45,430 nt of DNA. It comes from Bacteroidaceae bacterium. Lineage in GTDB: Bacteria; Bacteroidota; Bacteroidia; Bacteroidales; Bacteroidaceae. A program made the position numbers and the translations under genes. The stretch's first letter is position 1; every line of letters starts with the position of its first letter. The notes beneath the pieces were generated by a model. That model saw nothing but the letters and a program-made list of their open reading frames with translations, was not told the DNA's origin and ran no database searches. Below, one piece after another: positions 32,071-40,348 of this stretch. The stretch lies in the NCBI GenBank assembly GCA_017429945.1, contig JAFRNY010000071.1, positions 1 through 45,430 of the forward strand, written 5' to 3'.

Positions 32071-32104
32071 TCGGCAGAAAACCTATAATCAGCTTTTCGT
32101 CACT

Positions 32105-35100
32105 ATGAATCGTTTCCTCACTACCATTGCTGCCGCGGCAATATCCGTAGGCGCTTTTGCCATAGACATCCCTGGCAAGCAAATCTACATTCCTACGGAG
32201 CTAAGAACCAACGACTTCGAGAGCGACACGGCGCAGTGGAGCTACTCGCGCATGCGTCTCACGCCCAACTTTGCCATCTTCTGGCAGCGCGGCTTCGGCT
32301 CCGACCTGAGCAATCCCCCGCGCCTCGAAGGGCGTCCCATGCGCGTCGACCTCGACAACCTTGCCGAGCGCCTCGAGGAGTTCTATGCCTTCTACCGCGA
32401 CTCGCTGAAATTCATCCATGCAGGCTCCGTTGCCGACCGCTATCGTATGATGGTCATGCTCAACTATTCGCTCGAAGGCACTGCCTACGGCGGCGACTAC
32501 GACGAGGTGATTGGAGCCTTCTGGGTGGCGCCCAACCGCATCCAGGACCGCCGCCTCAACTGCGTCGCCCACGAGCTCGGCCACAGTTTCCAGATGCAGG
32601 TGCATTGCGACCGCCGCGCTAAGGCTGGCATCTTACCTGACACCGAGAGGCAGGCGTCTGGTCAGGACACACAATTCATTGATACCCAGGATGCACAGCA
32701 GCCCGACGTCCCGCGCTGGTTCGGCGGCGGCTTCTTCGAAATGACATCGCAGTGGATGCTATGGCACGTCAACCCCGACTGGATCAAGGACGAGCTATTC
32801 CATTGGCAAGCCTATCAGCGTCAGCCCCACAAAGCGCTCTTTTCGTGGGAGAACGTCTATCATACGCCTTACGTCCTCGAGTGGTGGAGCCAGCAGCGAG
32901 GGCTGGACATCATGGCGCGAATCTATCAGACAGCCGAGAACCCCGAAGATCCGGCCGACGCCTACATGCGCCTGGCGGGCCTCAGCGTAGAGCAGTTCAA
33001 CGATGAGCTCTTTGAGGCCCACCGCCACACCGTATTCCTCGACTTCCATCACGCCTATGCCAACACCCGTCCTTATGCCGGTCGCTGGCCGCAGCTCGAT
33101 GAGGCCGGCGCCCCCGAGGCCGGCGGTTTCGATGCCAGACTGATGCCCAAGCCTCAGCGCGGCGAGCGCATCGAGGTTGATTTCGAGGGCCGCCAGGCAC
33201 TCCCCACCGACGGCTGGCGCTATGGCTTCGTAGCGCAGATGTCCGACGGCAGTTTCGTCTATTCCCCCGCTCAGAAAGCTGCTAAAGGCAAGGCCTCGTT
33301 CACCGCGCCCCGCGACCGCGATGTCAACGAACTCTATTTAATCGTTATGGGTGCACCTTCGAAGCGCCATGAGGACGGCGCACAGTCAGCCCAGCGCCGC
33401 GGCCGTCAGGGCGCACAGCCGGGAGCCGGCGGCCAGCGCACTATCAGCGACCGTTTCCCCTACGACATCGTCGTCACAGCCTCTGGGCATTTCACTTCGC
33501 CCAGCGGGCGCCTCACGGCTGACGTCAGCCTCAACGGCCAGCAGCCTGGTTTCAACCTGAACCTCGACGGCCGTCAACTTTTCTATGCCGGCGGGATGCT
33601 GCAGACGGAAGCCAAAGCGGGCGCTACAAAGCTGAAACTCCTCAGCCGCGAGACGCGCCGCGAGCACATCGACGCCTTCGCCTACCGCCAGCGTGAGTTC
33701 TCCGTGACCTACAACGTCGCCACCTACCGCCTCAACGACCTCTTTAACCTCGAAGTGCGTCTCTACGATGAAGGCCTCGCCTACCGTTTCGTTCAGACTG
33801 CCAAGCGGCCACTGGTCATCCGCGAGGAGACGTTCGGCATCACTCCTGAGGGCGACCCGATGACCTATCTCGCTTACTCAACCAACGAGAAGAAGCCTGA
33901 GGCCATGGCGTTCCAGAATATCTACACTGTCGACACTCTTTCGCAACTGCCCCGGCAGTGGGCCTTCCTGCCTGTGACCATCGACTTGAAAGAGGCCAAA
34001 GTCACCGTCACCGAGGCCGACCTCGAAGGCTATCCCGGACTCTTCCTGCAGCCCTCTGGCAATCGTCTCCAGGGCACCTTTGCCCGGTATCCCAAGAAGA
34101 TGGACTATTACCGCTATCGCGGCATGAGCCATGTGGCAGAGACCGAGGACTTTATAGCCAAGACCTCCGGCCGTCGCACATTCCCCTGGCGCGTGTTCAG
34201 CGTGACCACCGACGACCGCCAGATGCCTGTCTCAAACCTCGTCTATGCCCTTGCAGCGCCTAATCGTATCGGTGATACCTCATGGATCCATGGCGGCAAG
34301 AGCGCTTGGGACTGGTGGAACGACTGGGAGCTCAGTGGTGTACCGTTCCGTGCGGGCATCAACCAGGACACATATAAATATTATATTGATTTCGCAGAGC
34401 GCTTCGGGCTTCAGTATGTGATCCTCGACGAGGGATGGTACGATTCGTCGAAGGCCGACATAATGAATGCCATTCCCGAACTCGACATTAAGGCCCTCGT
34501 AGATTATGCCCGGGGAAAAGGCATCAGCATAATCCTTTGGACGGTGTTCAATGTCCTCGATGAGCATCTGGAAGAGGCTTGCCGCAAGTATGCCGACATG
34601 GGCGTGCGAGGCTTCAAGGTCGACTTCCTCGACCGCGACGACCAAACGGCAGTGGAGATGGCCTACCGCATAGCTGAAGCCTGTGCCCGCCATCATCTCA
34701 TACTCGACTACCACGGGTTCTATAAGCCCACAGGCCTCAACCGCACCTTCCCTAACGTCGTCAATTTCGAGAGTGTCTTCGGCATGGAAGAGGTGAAATG
34801 GAATTCCGACAAGAAGAACATGCCCCTCTACGACGTCACCTTCCCCTTCATCCGCGGTATGGCCGGCCCTGTGGACTACACGCCCGGTGCCATGCGCAAT
34901 GCTCAGATGAAGGATTTCAAGGATATCTATTCCCATCCGATGTCTATGGGCACGCGTTGTCATCAGCTGGCCACTTACGTGGTTCACGACTCGCCACTCA
35001 CTATGCTCGCCGACGCCGCTACACGCTACGAGGCTGAACCCGACTACACTCGCTTCCTTGCCACGATTCCCAACGATGTTGATGAGACGCGCGTCCTCAG

Positions 35101-35464
35101 GGCACGCCTTGCAGACCACATCGTGGTGGCACGAAGGGTGGGGGACGACTGGTACATCGGCGGCCAATGTGGCGATAAGGAGTATGCCTTCGACTGCGAC
35201 CTCGCTGCAGAACTCTCGCTTTCGTTGCCGGCTGACTACCTCGTGGAGGTCTATGCCGACGGCCCCAATGCCGACAAAAATGCCGAAGACTATGTCAAGG
35301 CATCCTTCCCGTTGCTTGCCACAAGCTCCGACAATCGCCGTGAAGGCTATGGCCGTCGCCCGCGCCCGCAGGTGTTCAGTCGGACGATCACCCATGAAGG
35401 CTCGCAGGTGAAGGTGCAGATGGCCCCGGCCGGCGGCTTTGTCATTAAGCTGAAGAAGCAGTAG
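32105..35464 (+). CDS. Zincin-like domain fused to a GH97 glycosidase
   Basis: 1119 residues with a signal ending GAFA. The N-terminal 390 residues resemble DUF6055-type zincin-like proteins: HELGH at 156-160 with Glu212 in a WFGGGFFEMTSQW helix as a possible third zinc ligand. After a low-complexity Arg/Gly/Gln linker (about 415-445), residues about 460-1119 form a complete GH97 enzyme: N-terminal sandwich, barrel with GFKVDFLD (Asp840) and Glu895, 55 residues apart as in retaining GH97 alpha-galactosidases, and the TPGAMRNAQ segment. The two halves would cut protein and sugar, or bind and cut, on a glycoprotein-like substrate. That joint role is inferred. It is monocistronic with its own promoter. 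Confidence 0.8.
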   Translation: MNRFLTTIAAAAISVGAFAIDIPGKQIYIPTELRTNDFESDTAQWSYSRMRLTPNFAIFWQRGFGSDLSNPPRLEGRPMRVDLDNLAERLEEFYAFYRDSLKFIHAGSVADRYRMMVMLNYSLEGTAYGGDYDEVIGAFWVAPNRIQDRRLNCVAHELGHSFQMQVHCDRRAKAGILPDTERQASGQDTQFIDTQDAQQPDVPRWFGGGFFEMTSQWMLWHVNPDWIKDELFHWQAYQRQPHKALFSWENVYHTPYVLEWWSQQRGLDIMARIYQTAENPEDPADAYMRLAGLSVEQFNDELFEAHRHTVFLDFHHAYANTRPYAGRWPQLDEAGAPEAGGFDARLMPKPQRGERIEVDFEGRQALPTDGWRYGFVAQMSDGSFVYSPAQKAAKGKASFTAPRDRDVNELYLIVMGAPSKRHEDGAQSAQRRGRQGAQPGAGGQRTISDRFPYDIVVTASGHFTSPSGRLTADVSLNGQQPGFNLNLDGRQLFYAGGMLQTEAKAGATKLKLLSRETRREHIDAFAYRQREFSVTYNVATYRLNDLFNLEVRLYDEGLAYRFVQTAKRPLVIREETFGITPEGDPMTYLAYSTNEKKPEAMAFQNIYTVDTLSQLPRQWAFLPVTIDLKEAKVTVTEADLEGYPGLFLQPSGNRLQGTFARYPKKMDYYRYRGMSHVAETEDFIAKTSGRRTFPWRVFSVTTDDRQMPVSNLVYALAAPNRIGDTSWIHGGKSAWDWWNDWELSGVPFRAGINQDTYKYYIDFAERFGLQYVILDEGWYDSSKADIMNAIPELDIKALVDYARGKGISIILWTVFNVLDEHLEEACRKYADMGVRGFKVDFLDRDDQTAVEMAYRIAEACARHHLILDYHGFYKPTGLNRTFPNVVNFESVFGMEEVKWNSDKKNMPLYDVTFPFIRGMAGPVDYTPGAMRNAQMKDFKDIYSHPMSMGTRCHQLATYVVHDSPLTMLADAATRYEAEPDYTRFLATIPNDVDETRVLRARLADHIVVARRVGDDWYIGGQCGDKEYAFDCDLAAELSLSLPADYLVEVYADGPNADKNAEDYVKASFPLLATSSDNRREGYGRRPRPQVFSRTITHEGSQVKVQMAPAGGFVIKLKKQ

Positions 35465-35542
35465 ACCTCAGTCGGTCGCTTGCTAATAACTGTCGCTGAC
35501 AGCTAAACATTAGTCATCAGAAAAAATATTCTTCTAATAAAA

Positions 35543-35573
35543 TTTGCGCTTTCGCCGCAAAGCACTAATTTTG
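35543..35573 (+). promoter_or_regulatory. Promoter of the sialic acid operon
   Basis: TTTG (35543-35546), 19 nt, TAATTTTG (35566-35573): full consensus with a leader of about 70 nt to the ATG at 35647. Confidence 0.8.
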
Positions 35574-35646
35574 CAGGCGCAAGAAGAAAGCAACCTGTTT
35601 CATCAGGCTAAAAGCAACAACTGACAAACAAATAAAACTTACAATC

Positions 35647-36567
35647 ATGGAAAAAATCAAAGGTCTTATCGACGCCCCTTTCACCCCGATGCACCCCGAC
35701 GGCAGCATCAATCTTGACATCATTCCCGAATATGCAGCGCTACTTCAGCGCAACGGACTTAAAGGTGTGTTTATCAATGGGTCAAGCGGTGAGGGTTATA
35801 TGCTTACCGAGGACGAACGCAAGCAGATTGCTGAGGCTTGGATGGCGGCTACCAAGGGTTTCGAGGACTTCAAGGTCATCGTACATGTAGGCAGCACCTG
35901 TGTACGCAGTTCAAAGAACCTTGCCGAGCATTCTCAGGCAATCGGTGCCTTCGGCATCGGAGCCATGGCTCCTCCCTTCCCCAAGGTCGGTCGTATCGAA
36001 GAGCTCGTTAAGTACTGCGAGGAGATAGCCTGTGGTGCTCCCGACCTGCCCTTCTACTTCTACCATATCCCCGCCTTCAACGGTGCCTTCCTCTCGATGT
36101 ACGACTTCCTGCAGGCCGTCGATGGTCGCATCCCCAACTTCGCCGGCATCAAGTACACATTCGAGAGTCTCTATGAGTACAACCGCTGCCGTCGCTACAA
36201 GGACGGCAAATTCGACATGCTCCACGGTCAGGACGAGACCATCCTGCCTTGTCTGGCTATGGGCGGTGCTCAAGGTGGCATCGGTGGCACAACCAACTAT
36301 AATGGCCGTTGCCTCGTAGGCATTCAGGAGGCTTGGGCTGCCGGCGACCTCGAGAAGGCACGTGCCCTGCAGAACTATGCTCAGGACGTCATCGACGTCA
36401 TCTGCCACTTCCGCGGCAACATCGTCGGCGGCAAGCGCATCATGAAGCTCATCGGCCTCGACCTCGGCCCCAACCGCACACCGTTCCAGAACGTCACCGA
36501 CGAGGAGGAAGTGCAGCTGCGCAAGGAACTCGAAGCCATCGACTTCTTCAATCATTGCAATAAGTAA
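35647..36567 (+). CDS. nanA: N-acetylneuraminate lyase
   Basis: 306 residues, typical of the DHDPS/NAL family. It splits N-acetylneuraminate into N-acetylmannosamine and pyruvate through a Schiff base. Key residues: GSSGEGY (45-51) for the pyruvate carboxylate, Tyr139 in FYFYHIPA and the Schiff-base Lys169 in GIKYTFES. Phe/Tyr and Thr positions around 170 suit a sialic acid lyase rather than dihydrodipicolinate synthase. Cytoplasmic. First gene of a four-gene operon with a small barrel, a mutarotase-symporter and an AGE epimerase. The same set is called nanL in Bacteroides. Confidence 0.92.
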   Translation: MEKIKGLIDAPFTPMHPDGSINLDIIPEYAALLQRNGLKGVFINGSSGEGYMLTEDERKQIAEAWMAATKGFEDFKVIVHVGSTCVRSSKNLAEHSQAIGAFGIGAMAPPFPKVGRIEELVKYCEEIACGAPDLPFYFYHIPAFNGAFLSMYDFLQAVDGRIPNFAGIKYTFESLYEYNRCRRYKDGKFDMLHGQDETILPCLAMGGAQGGIGGTTNYNGRCLVGIQEAWAAGDLEKARALQNYAQDVIDVICHFRGNIVGGKRIMKLIGLDLGPNRTPFQNVTDEEEVQLRKELEAIDFFNHCNK

Positions 36568-36611
36568 CCATCGTTTAACCTTTCATTTACAACTCATTAA
36601 AAACGCGAATC

Positions 36612-37085
36612 ATGAAGAAAATATTTTTGTTGATGCTCGTGCTGGCCGGCTTCTGCGCTAATGCCAGCGCTCAATTCTTTGTCACTGGAACAGCAGGTCT
36701 AGGCTATCGCTACGAAAGTTTCTCGATGACCTTGCTGCCCGGTTGCGGGTATGAGTTCAACGATCGTTGGGCCGTAGGCACAGGACTTGGACTTTTCCTC
36801 GCAGATGAAGAAGCGAGGGGCGTGGTGAATCCTTATGTCCGCTTCAACTGCTGGAACAACTCGAGGCTGTTCTTCGATCTGAAAGCTACATCGGAAATCG
36901 TCTTTGGCGATGGCACAAACACCTTCGTCGGCTTACGTCCTTCTATGCGTTATGCTTTCAGCGATCATCTGCAGCTCTCTGCCGATGTTGGACTTCTGGG
37001 TCTCGACATCGATAATGGCGCCACATCAGCGGCCGTCGGTTTTGCTACTTCAGGCATCGATGTAAGTGTAATCTATAAGTTCTAA
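36612..37085 (+). CDS. Small outer-membrane barrel protein
   Basis: 157 residues with a signal ending NASAQ. The mature part is an eight-strand-like pattern of alternating aromatics (LGYRYESFSMTLLPGCGYEF, RWAVGTGLGLFLAD, VNPYVRFNCW, RLFFDLKAT, FVGLRPSMRYAF) ending VSVIYKF, an OmpW/OmpX-like barrel signature. It lies between the lyase and the symporter (26 bp to the next start), so it may be the outer-membrane channel for sialic acid or just a co-regulated surface protein. Sialate pores in other bacteria (NanC) are larger. Confidence 0.7.
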   Translation: MKKIFLLMLVLAGFCANASAQFFVTGTAGLGYRYESFSMTLLPGCGYEFNDRWAVGTGLGLFLADEEARGVVNPYVRFNCWNNSRLFFDLKATSEIVFGDGTNTFVGLRPSMRYAFSDHLQLSADVGLLGLDIDNGATSAAVGFATSGIDVSVIYKF

Positions 37086-37111
37086 TCCGTTCGTAAACGT
37101 ACCATAGCTGT

Positions 37112-40100
37112 ATGAAGAAGCTCACCTTACTTTCTCTCCTATTAATCTTTTCGTCAAGCCTTGTATCAGCTCAAACATCCGACGGCTCTTCTCAGGAAGG
37201 TCGGTTGGGTGAGGCTTCTCACCGCTTTAATACGGCTACGTTCACGCCTGCCATTCCTCTCTCGGCTTTCGGCGGTCAGGGCGTCAGCGGCGCCTTTGCA
37301 GGCATAGTCCGCTATCCCAGCTTCGATAATAAAAAGCCGTTTTTGGTCGTGGCAGGTGGCTGCAATTTCCCCGACACGCCGGCGGCTGAGGGTGGGCAGA
37401 AGGTCTTCTATACTGATATTTACGTCATCGGCCTCGAAGAGTCCACTTATTTCAACGCTGAGACATCAAAGGCTGAATGGCCTGCGGATAGTCCTAACAA
37501 GGCTGCTTCCGCTCCCGCTTGGTCACGCGACGGTGCATTCTCATGCGGTCTGGCCTATGGCGCCAGCGTCACGGTGCCAGAGGGTGTCGTCTGCCTCGGT
37601 GGCACAGCCGACGGACAGAAGAGCGAGGATTTTGCCGTGCTGCTCTCCATGGGCACAAGCTTTGAGATACAGAAACAGGACATCCCCCTGCTGCCCGTTG
37701 CCCTCGACAACTTCGCAGCGGCCTATGGCGACGGTTATATTTACGTGGCCGGAGGTCAGCACAACGGTATTCCCAATCGCAAGGCCTTCCGCTTGAAGTG
37801 GCCACTCGGTGCTGCTTGGGAAGAGCTGCCGGATATGCCCGGTCCTGCCCGTGTGCAACCTGCTGCTGCCGTGCAGAAAGGCGCCATCGGCTCCAACTTC
37901 TATCTCCTCGGTGGCTACGATCCTCGCTACGGCAAGGCTGTCGCCAACGGTGTCTACTACGATCCCAGGAAAGGGAATTGGTTTGCAACAAGTCTGATAA
38001 AGACCCACTCTAAGACCTCCTCCCAGACCCCCTCCCCGCTCCCCCTAAAGGGGGAGGGTGGTCACCTTTCAAGCATTGATGGCAATGAGCAAAACATACA
38101 ACTCTCCCCCTTTGAGGGGGAGCGGGGAGGGGGTCTGGAGCCTTTAGAGGGGTCTTTGGTCGGCGCCTCCGCCATACCCTCTGGTGCTGCCCACATCCTC
38201 TGCTTCGGTGGTGTCAATAAGGACATCTTCGAAGCAGCTCTTGAGCGCAACGCCCTCATTGCAGACACTACGACCACGGCCGACCGCCTGGCCGCTTTGC
38301 GCGAGGAAGCTCATGCCTATATGACACAGGAGCCGGCATGGTATCAGTTCCGCCGCTCGCTCCTTGTCTATCACACCGTCACCGACTCGTGGGCCGAAGT
38401 ATTCGACTCGCCCCTCATCGCACGTGCCGGAGCCGCCGTGCTGTCCGTGCCTGCCTCGGCCCTGGGTTCAGTTAGCGGCGGTTCGTCCGCCACTGCTATC
38501 TCCGCCCTCGTCATCGGCGGCGAGGAGAAACCCGGCGTGCGCTCGTCTGACGTCACACGGGTCGACATCGGTTACACGGCCCACTTCGGATGGCTCAACT
38601 GGACCGTCCTCATCCTCTACCTCCTTGGTATGGTCTATCTCGGCTACTACTTCATGCGCCGTGCTTCCAACTCCACCGAGGACTTCTTCAAAGGCGGTGG
38701 CCGCATCCCCTGGTGGGCAGCCGGCATCAGCATCTTCGCCACGATGCTTTCGGCCATCACCTACATGAGCATCCCTGCCAAAGCCTATGCCACCGACTGG
38801 ACCTACTATCCGATGCAGATCTGCATCCTCTTGATCTCGTTCCCCGTCATCAAGTACTACCTGCCATTCTTCCGCCGCCTGAATGTCACCACGGCCTACG
38901 AGTACCTCGAACGCCGCTTCAACAGCGCCACGCGTCTGATGGCCAGCATCCTGTTCATCGTCTTCATGGTGGCTCGAACGGCTCTCGTGCTCTTCCTGCC
39001 GTCGCTGGCCATGACCGCTGTCACGGGTATTAATATATATATATGTATAGCGCTGATGGCCCTCATCACCATCCTCTACTGCACGATGGGCGGTGTCGAA
39101 GCCGTCGTGTGGGGCGATGTCATCCAGGGCATCATCCTCGTCGGCGGTGCCATCCTTGCTGCCGTATATCTTATCGTGAATACGGGTGACAACGGCGCTT
39201 CGGACTTCTGGCAGATAGCCACCGACAACGACAAGTTCCGCCTCTTCCTCTTCGATCCCGACCATCCGTTCGACTTCGTCAACGCCACGTGGTGGGTGGT
39301 CATCCTCGGCGGTCTTGCCAACAACCTCATCAGCTATACCAGCGACCAGACCGTCATCCAGCGTTACCTCACGACCTCCGACGAGAAGAGTGCTGCCCGC
39401 GGCATCCTGACCAATGGTCTGATGTCCGTCATCGTCACCATCGCCTTCTTCACCATTGGCACGGGCCTCTACACGTTCTTCAAGACTCATCCCGCCGAGC
39501 TCGACATCACCATGGCCAAGGGCGATGCCATCTTCCCCTTCTTCATGATGAGTCAGCTGCCCGCCGGCCTCGCCGGCCTCCTCATCGCCGCTGTCTTTGC
39601 TGCCACGATGAGCACCATCGCCAGCAATATCAACTCCATCTCCACGGCATTCACGGTGGATTTGTGGGCTAAGATCAGGCCCCTCTCTAACTCCCCCCGT
39701 GGGGGGGAGGACTCCTTATCCTCTAGGGCTTTAACCAGTAACGAGGCTCTCCCCCCCACGGGGGGAGCGGGGAGAGGGGCCGTGTATGTCGCCCGCATCG
39801 CAGGTATCTGTGCCGGTCTGCTTGGTATGGCCATCGCCTGGCTGATGGCTACGGTTGACATACAATCGTTGCTCGACTACTTCAACACCATCCTCGGCCT
39901 GCTCAGCGGCGCCATTGGCGGCCTGTTCCTCATGGGCATCTTCTTCCCGCGCATCGGTTCTACGGCTGCCATCATAGGCTTCCTCTGCGGCACGGCAACG
40001 GTTCTCTACATGAATTTCTACACCAACGCCAACTTTCTCCTCTTCGGCTTCGTCTCGATGCTCGTCAGCGTCCTCGTCGCCCTCATCCTGAGTATCTTCA

Positions 40101-40156
40101 TGCCGCAGACGAAGGAGCAGCCGGGGCTCACATGGAAGACGTTGCCAAAGGAATAG
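37112..40156 (+). CDS. Sialate mutarotase (kelch)-sodium symporter fusion
   Basis: 1014 residues. A signal peptide (ending VSAQ) leads into a kelch propeller, about residues 40-470, of the cyclically permuted mutarotase type (blades seen at VAGGCNFPD, VCLGGTADG, YVAGGQHNG, YLLGGYDP and LCFGGVNK). From about 490 a sodium:solute symporter follows with some 12-13 membrane spans: LNWTVLILYLLGMVYLGYYF, the STEDFFKGGGRIPWW motif, TAYEYLERRF and so on. The periplasmic propeller would equilibrate sialic acid anomers and hand them to the transporter. Two GC-rich palindromic elements are carried in frame, adding about 50 residues to the propeller (near 297-349) and about 35 to a symporter loop (near 856-890). 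Confidence 0.9.
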   Translation: MKKLTLLSLLLIFSSSLVSAQTSDGSSQEGRLGEASHRFNTATFTPAIPLSAFGGQGVSGAFAGIVRYPSFDNKKPFLVVAGGCNFPDTPAAEGGQKVFYTDIYVIGLEESTYFNAETSKAEWPADSPNKAASAPAWSRDGAFSCGLAYGASVTVPEGVVCLGGTADGQKSEDFAVLLSMGTSFEIQKQDIPLLPVALDNFAAAYGDGYIYVAGGQHNGIPNRKAFRLKWPLGAAWEELPDMPGPARVQPAAAVQKGAIGSNFYLLGGYDPRYGKAVANGVYYDPRKGNWFATSLIKTHSKTSSQTPSPLPLKGEGGHLSSIDGNEQNIQLSPFEGERGGGLEPLEGSLVGASAIPSGAAHILCFGGVNKDIFEAALERNALIADTTTTADRLAALREEAHAYMTQEPAWYQFRRSLLVYHTVTDSWAEVFDSPLIARAGAAVLSVPASALGSVSGGSSATAISALVIGGEEKPGVRSSDVTRVDIGYTAHFGWLNWTVLILYLLGMVYLGYYFMRRASNSTEDFFKGGGRIPWWAAGISIFATMLSAITYMSIPAKAYATDWTYYPMQICILLISFPVIKYYLPFFRRLNVTTAYEYLERRFNSATRLMASILFIVFMVARTALVLFLPSLAMTAVTGINIYICIALMALITILYCTMGGVEAVVWGDVIQGIILVGGAILAAVYLIVNTGDNGASDFWQIATDNDKFRLFLFDPDHPFDFVNATWWVVILGGLANNLISYTSDQTVIQRYLTTSDEKSAARGILTNGLMSVIVTIAFFTIGTGLYTFFKTHPAELDITMAKGDAIFPFFMMSQLPAGLAGLLIAAVFAATMSTIASNINSISTAFTVDLWAKIRPLSNSPRGGEDSLSSRALTSNEALPPTGGAGRGAVYVARIAGICAGLLGMAIAWLMATVDIQSLLDYFNTILGLLSGAIGGLFLMGIFFPRIGSTAAIIGFLCGTATVLYMNFYTNANFLLFGFVSMLVSVLVALILSIFMPQTKEQPGLTWKTLPKE
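38000..38157 (+). repeat. Long palindromic element inside the symporter-fusion gene (1)
   Basis: Perfect 24-nt arms at 38023-38046 and 38115-38138 (CCAGACCCCCTCCCCGCTCC and its complement), each containing a smaller CTCCCCC/GGGGGAG dyad. The outer flanks AAAGACCCACTCTAAG (38000) and TTTAGAGGGGTCTTT (to 38157) also pair. The element is in frame and open. Confidence 0.85.
39678..39781 (+). repeat. Long palindromic element inside the symporter-fusion gene (2)
   Basis: Arms of about 32 nt at 39678-39709 and 39749-39781 (GGCCCCTCTC at the outside, CCCCCCGTGGGGGGGAG at the inside) with a short mismatch block. Related in sequence to the element at 38000-38157; in frame. Confidence 0.85.
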
Positions 40157-40175
40157 AATACTCACATGAATAGTT

Positions 40176-40317
40176 CTTTTTTCACACGAATGTCCATGAA
40201 TTAGGTACATATAATGTCCATAAATTCAATACTATGAATATTTGGTAAGAGCATAAGTCAATATAATATTTATGACCATTACATGTCCCTATTCATGGCC
40301 ATTATATGTGAGAAAAG
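40176..40317. repeat. Long imperfect inverted repeat before the epimerase gene
   Basis: Arm 1 (40176-40231) and arm 2 (40261-40317) are complementary over about 55 nt with scattered mismatches. Arm 1 begins CTTTTTTCACACGAATGTCC and arm 2 ends GGCCATTATATGTGAGAAAAG read to 40317. Arm 1 also contains two tandem AATGTCCAT(G/A)AATT units. The loop is about 30 nt. AT-rich, unlike the coding elements. Confidence 0.8.
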
Positions 40318-40348
40318 AAAAACAATTTAATGTAATAACAGTACTTAT

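Larger units (their letters stand above)
31647..32104. other. 458-bp structured divergent intergenic region
   Basis: No gene is seen. It holds the promoters of SusC (left) and the zincin-GH97 gene (right) and a run of perfect inverted repeats between them: GCCTG/CAGGC at 31750-31764, GTCTCAC/GTGAGAC at 31817-31832, GTAAAACAA/TTGTTTTAC at 31881-31899, GCTATA/TATAGC at 31923-31937 and GGCG/CGCC at 31944-31954, followed by a T7 run at about 31963-31969. Confidence 0.7.
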
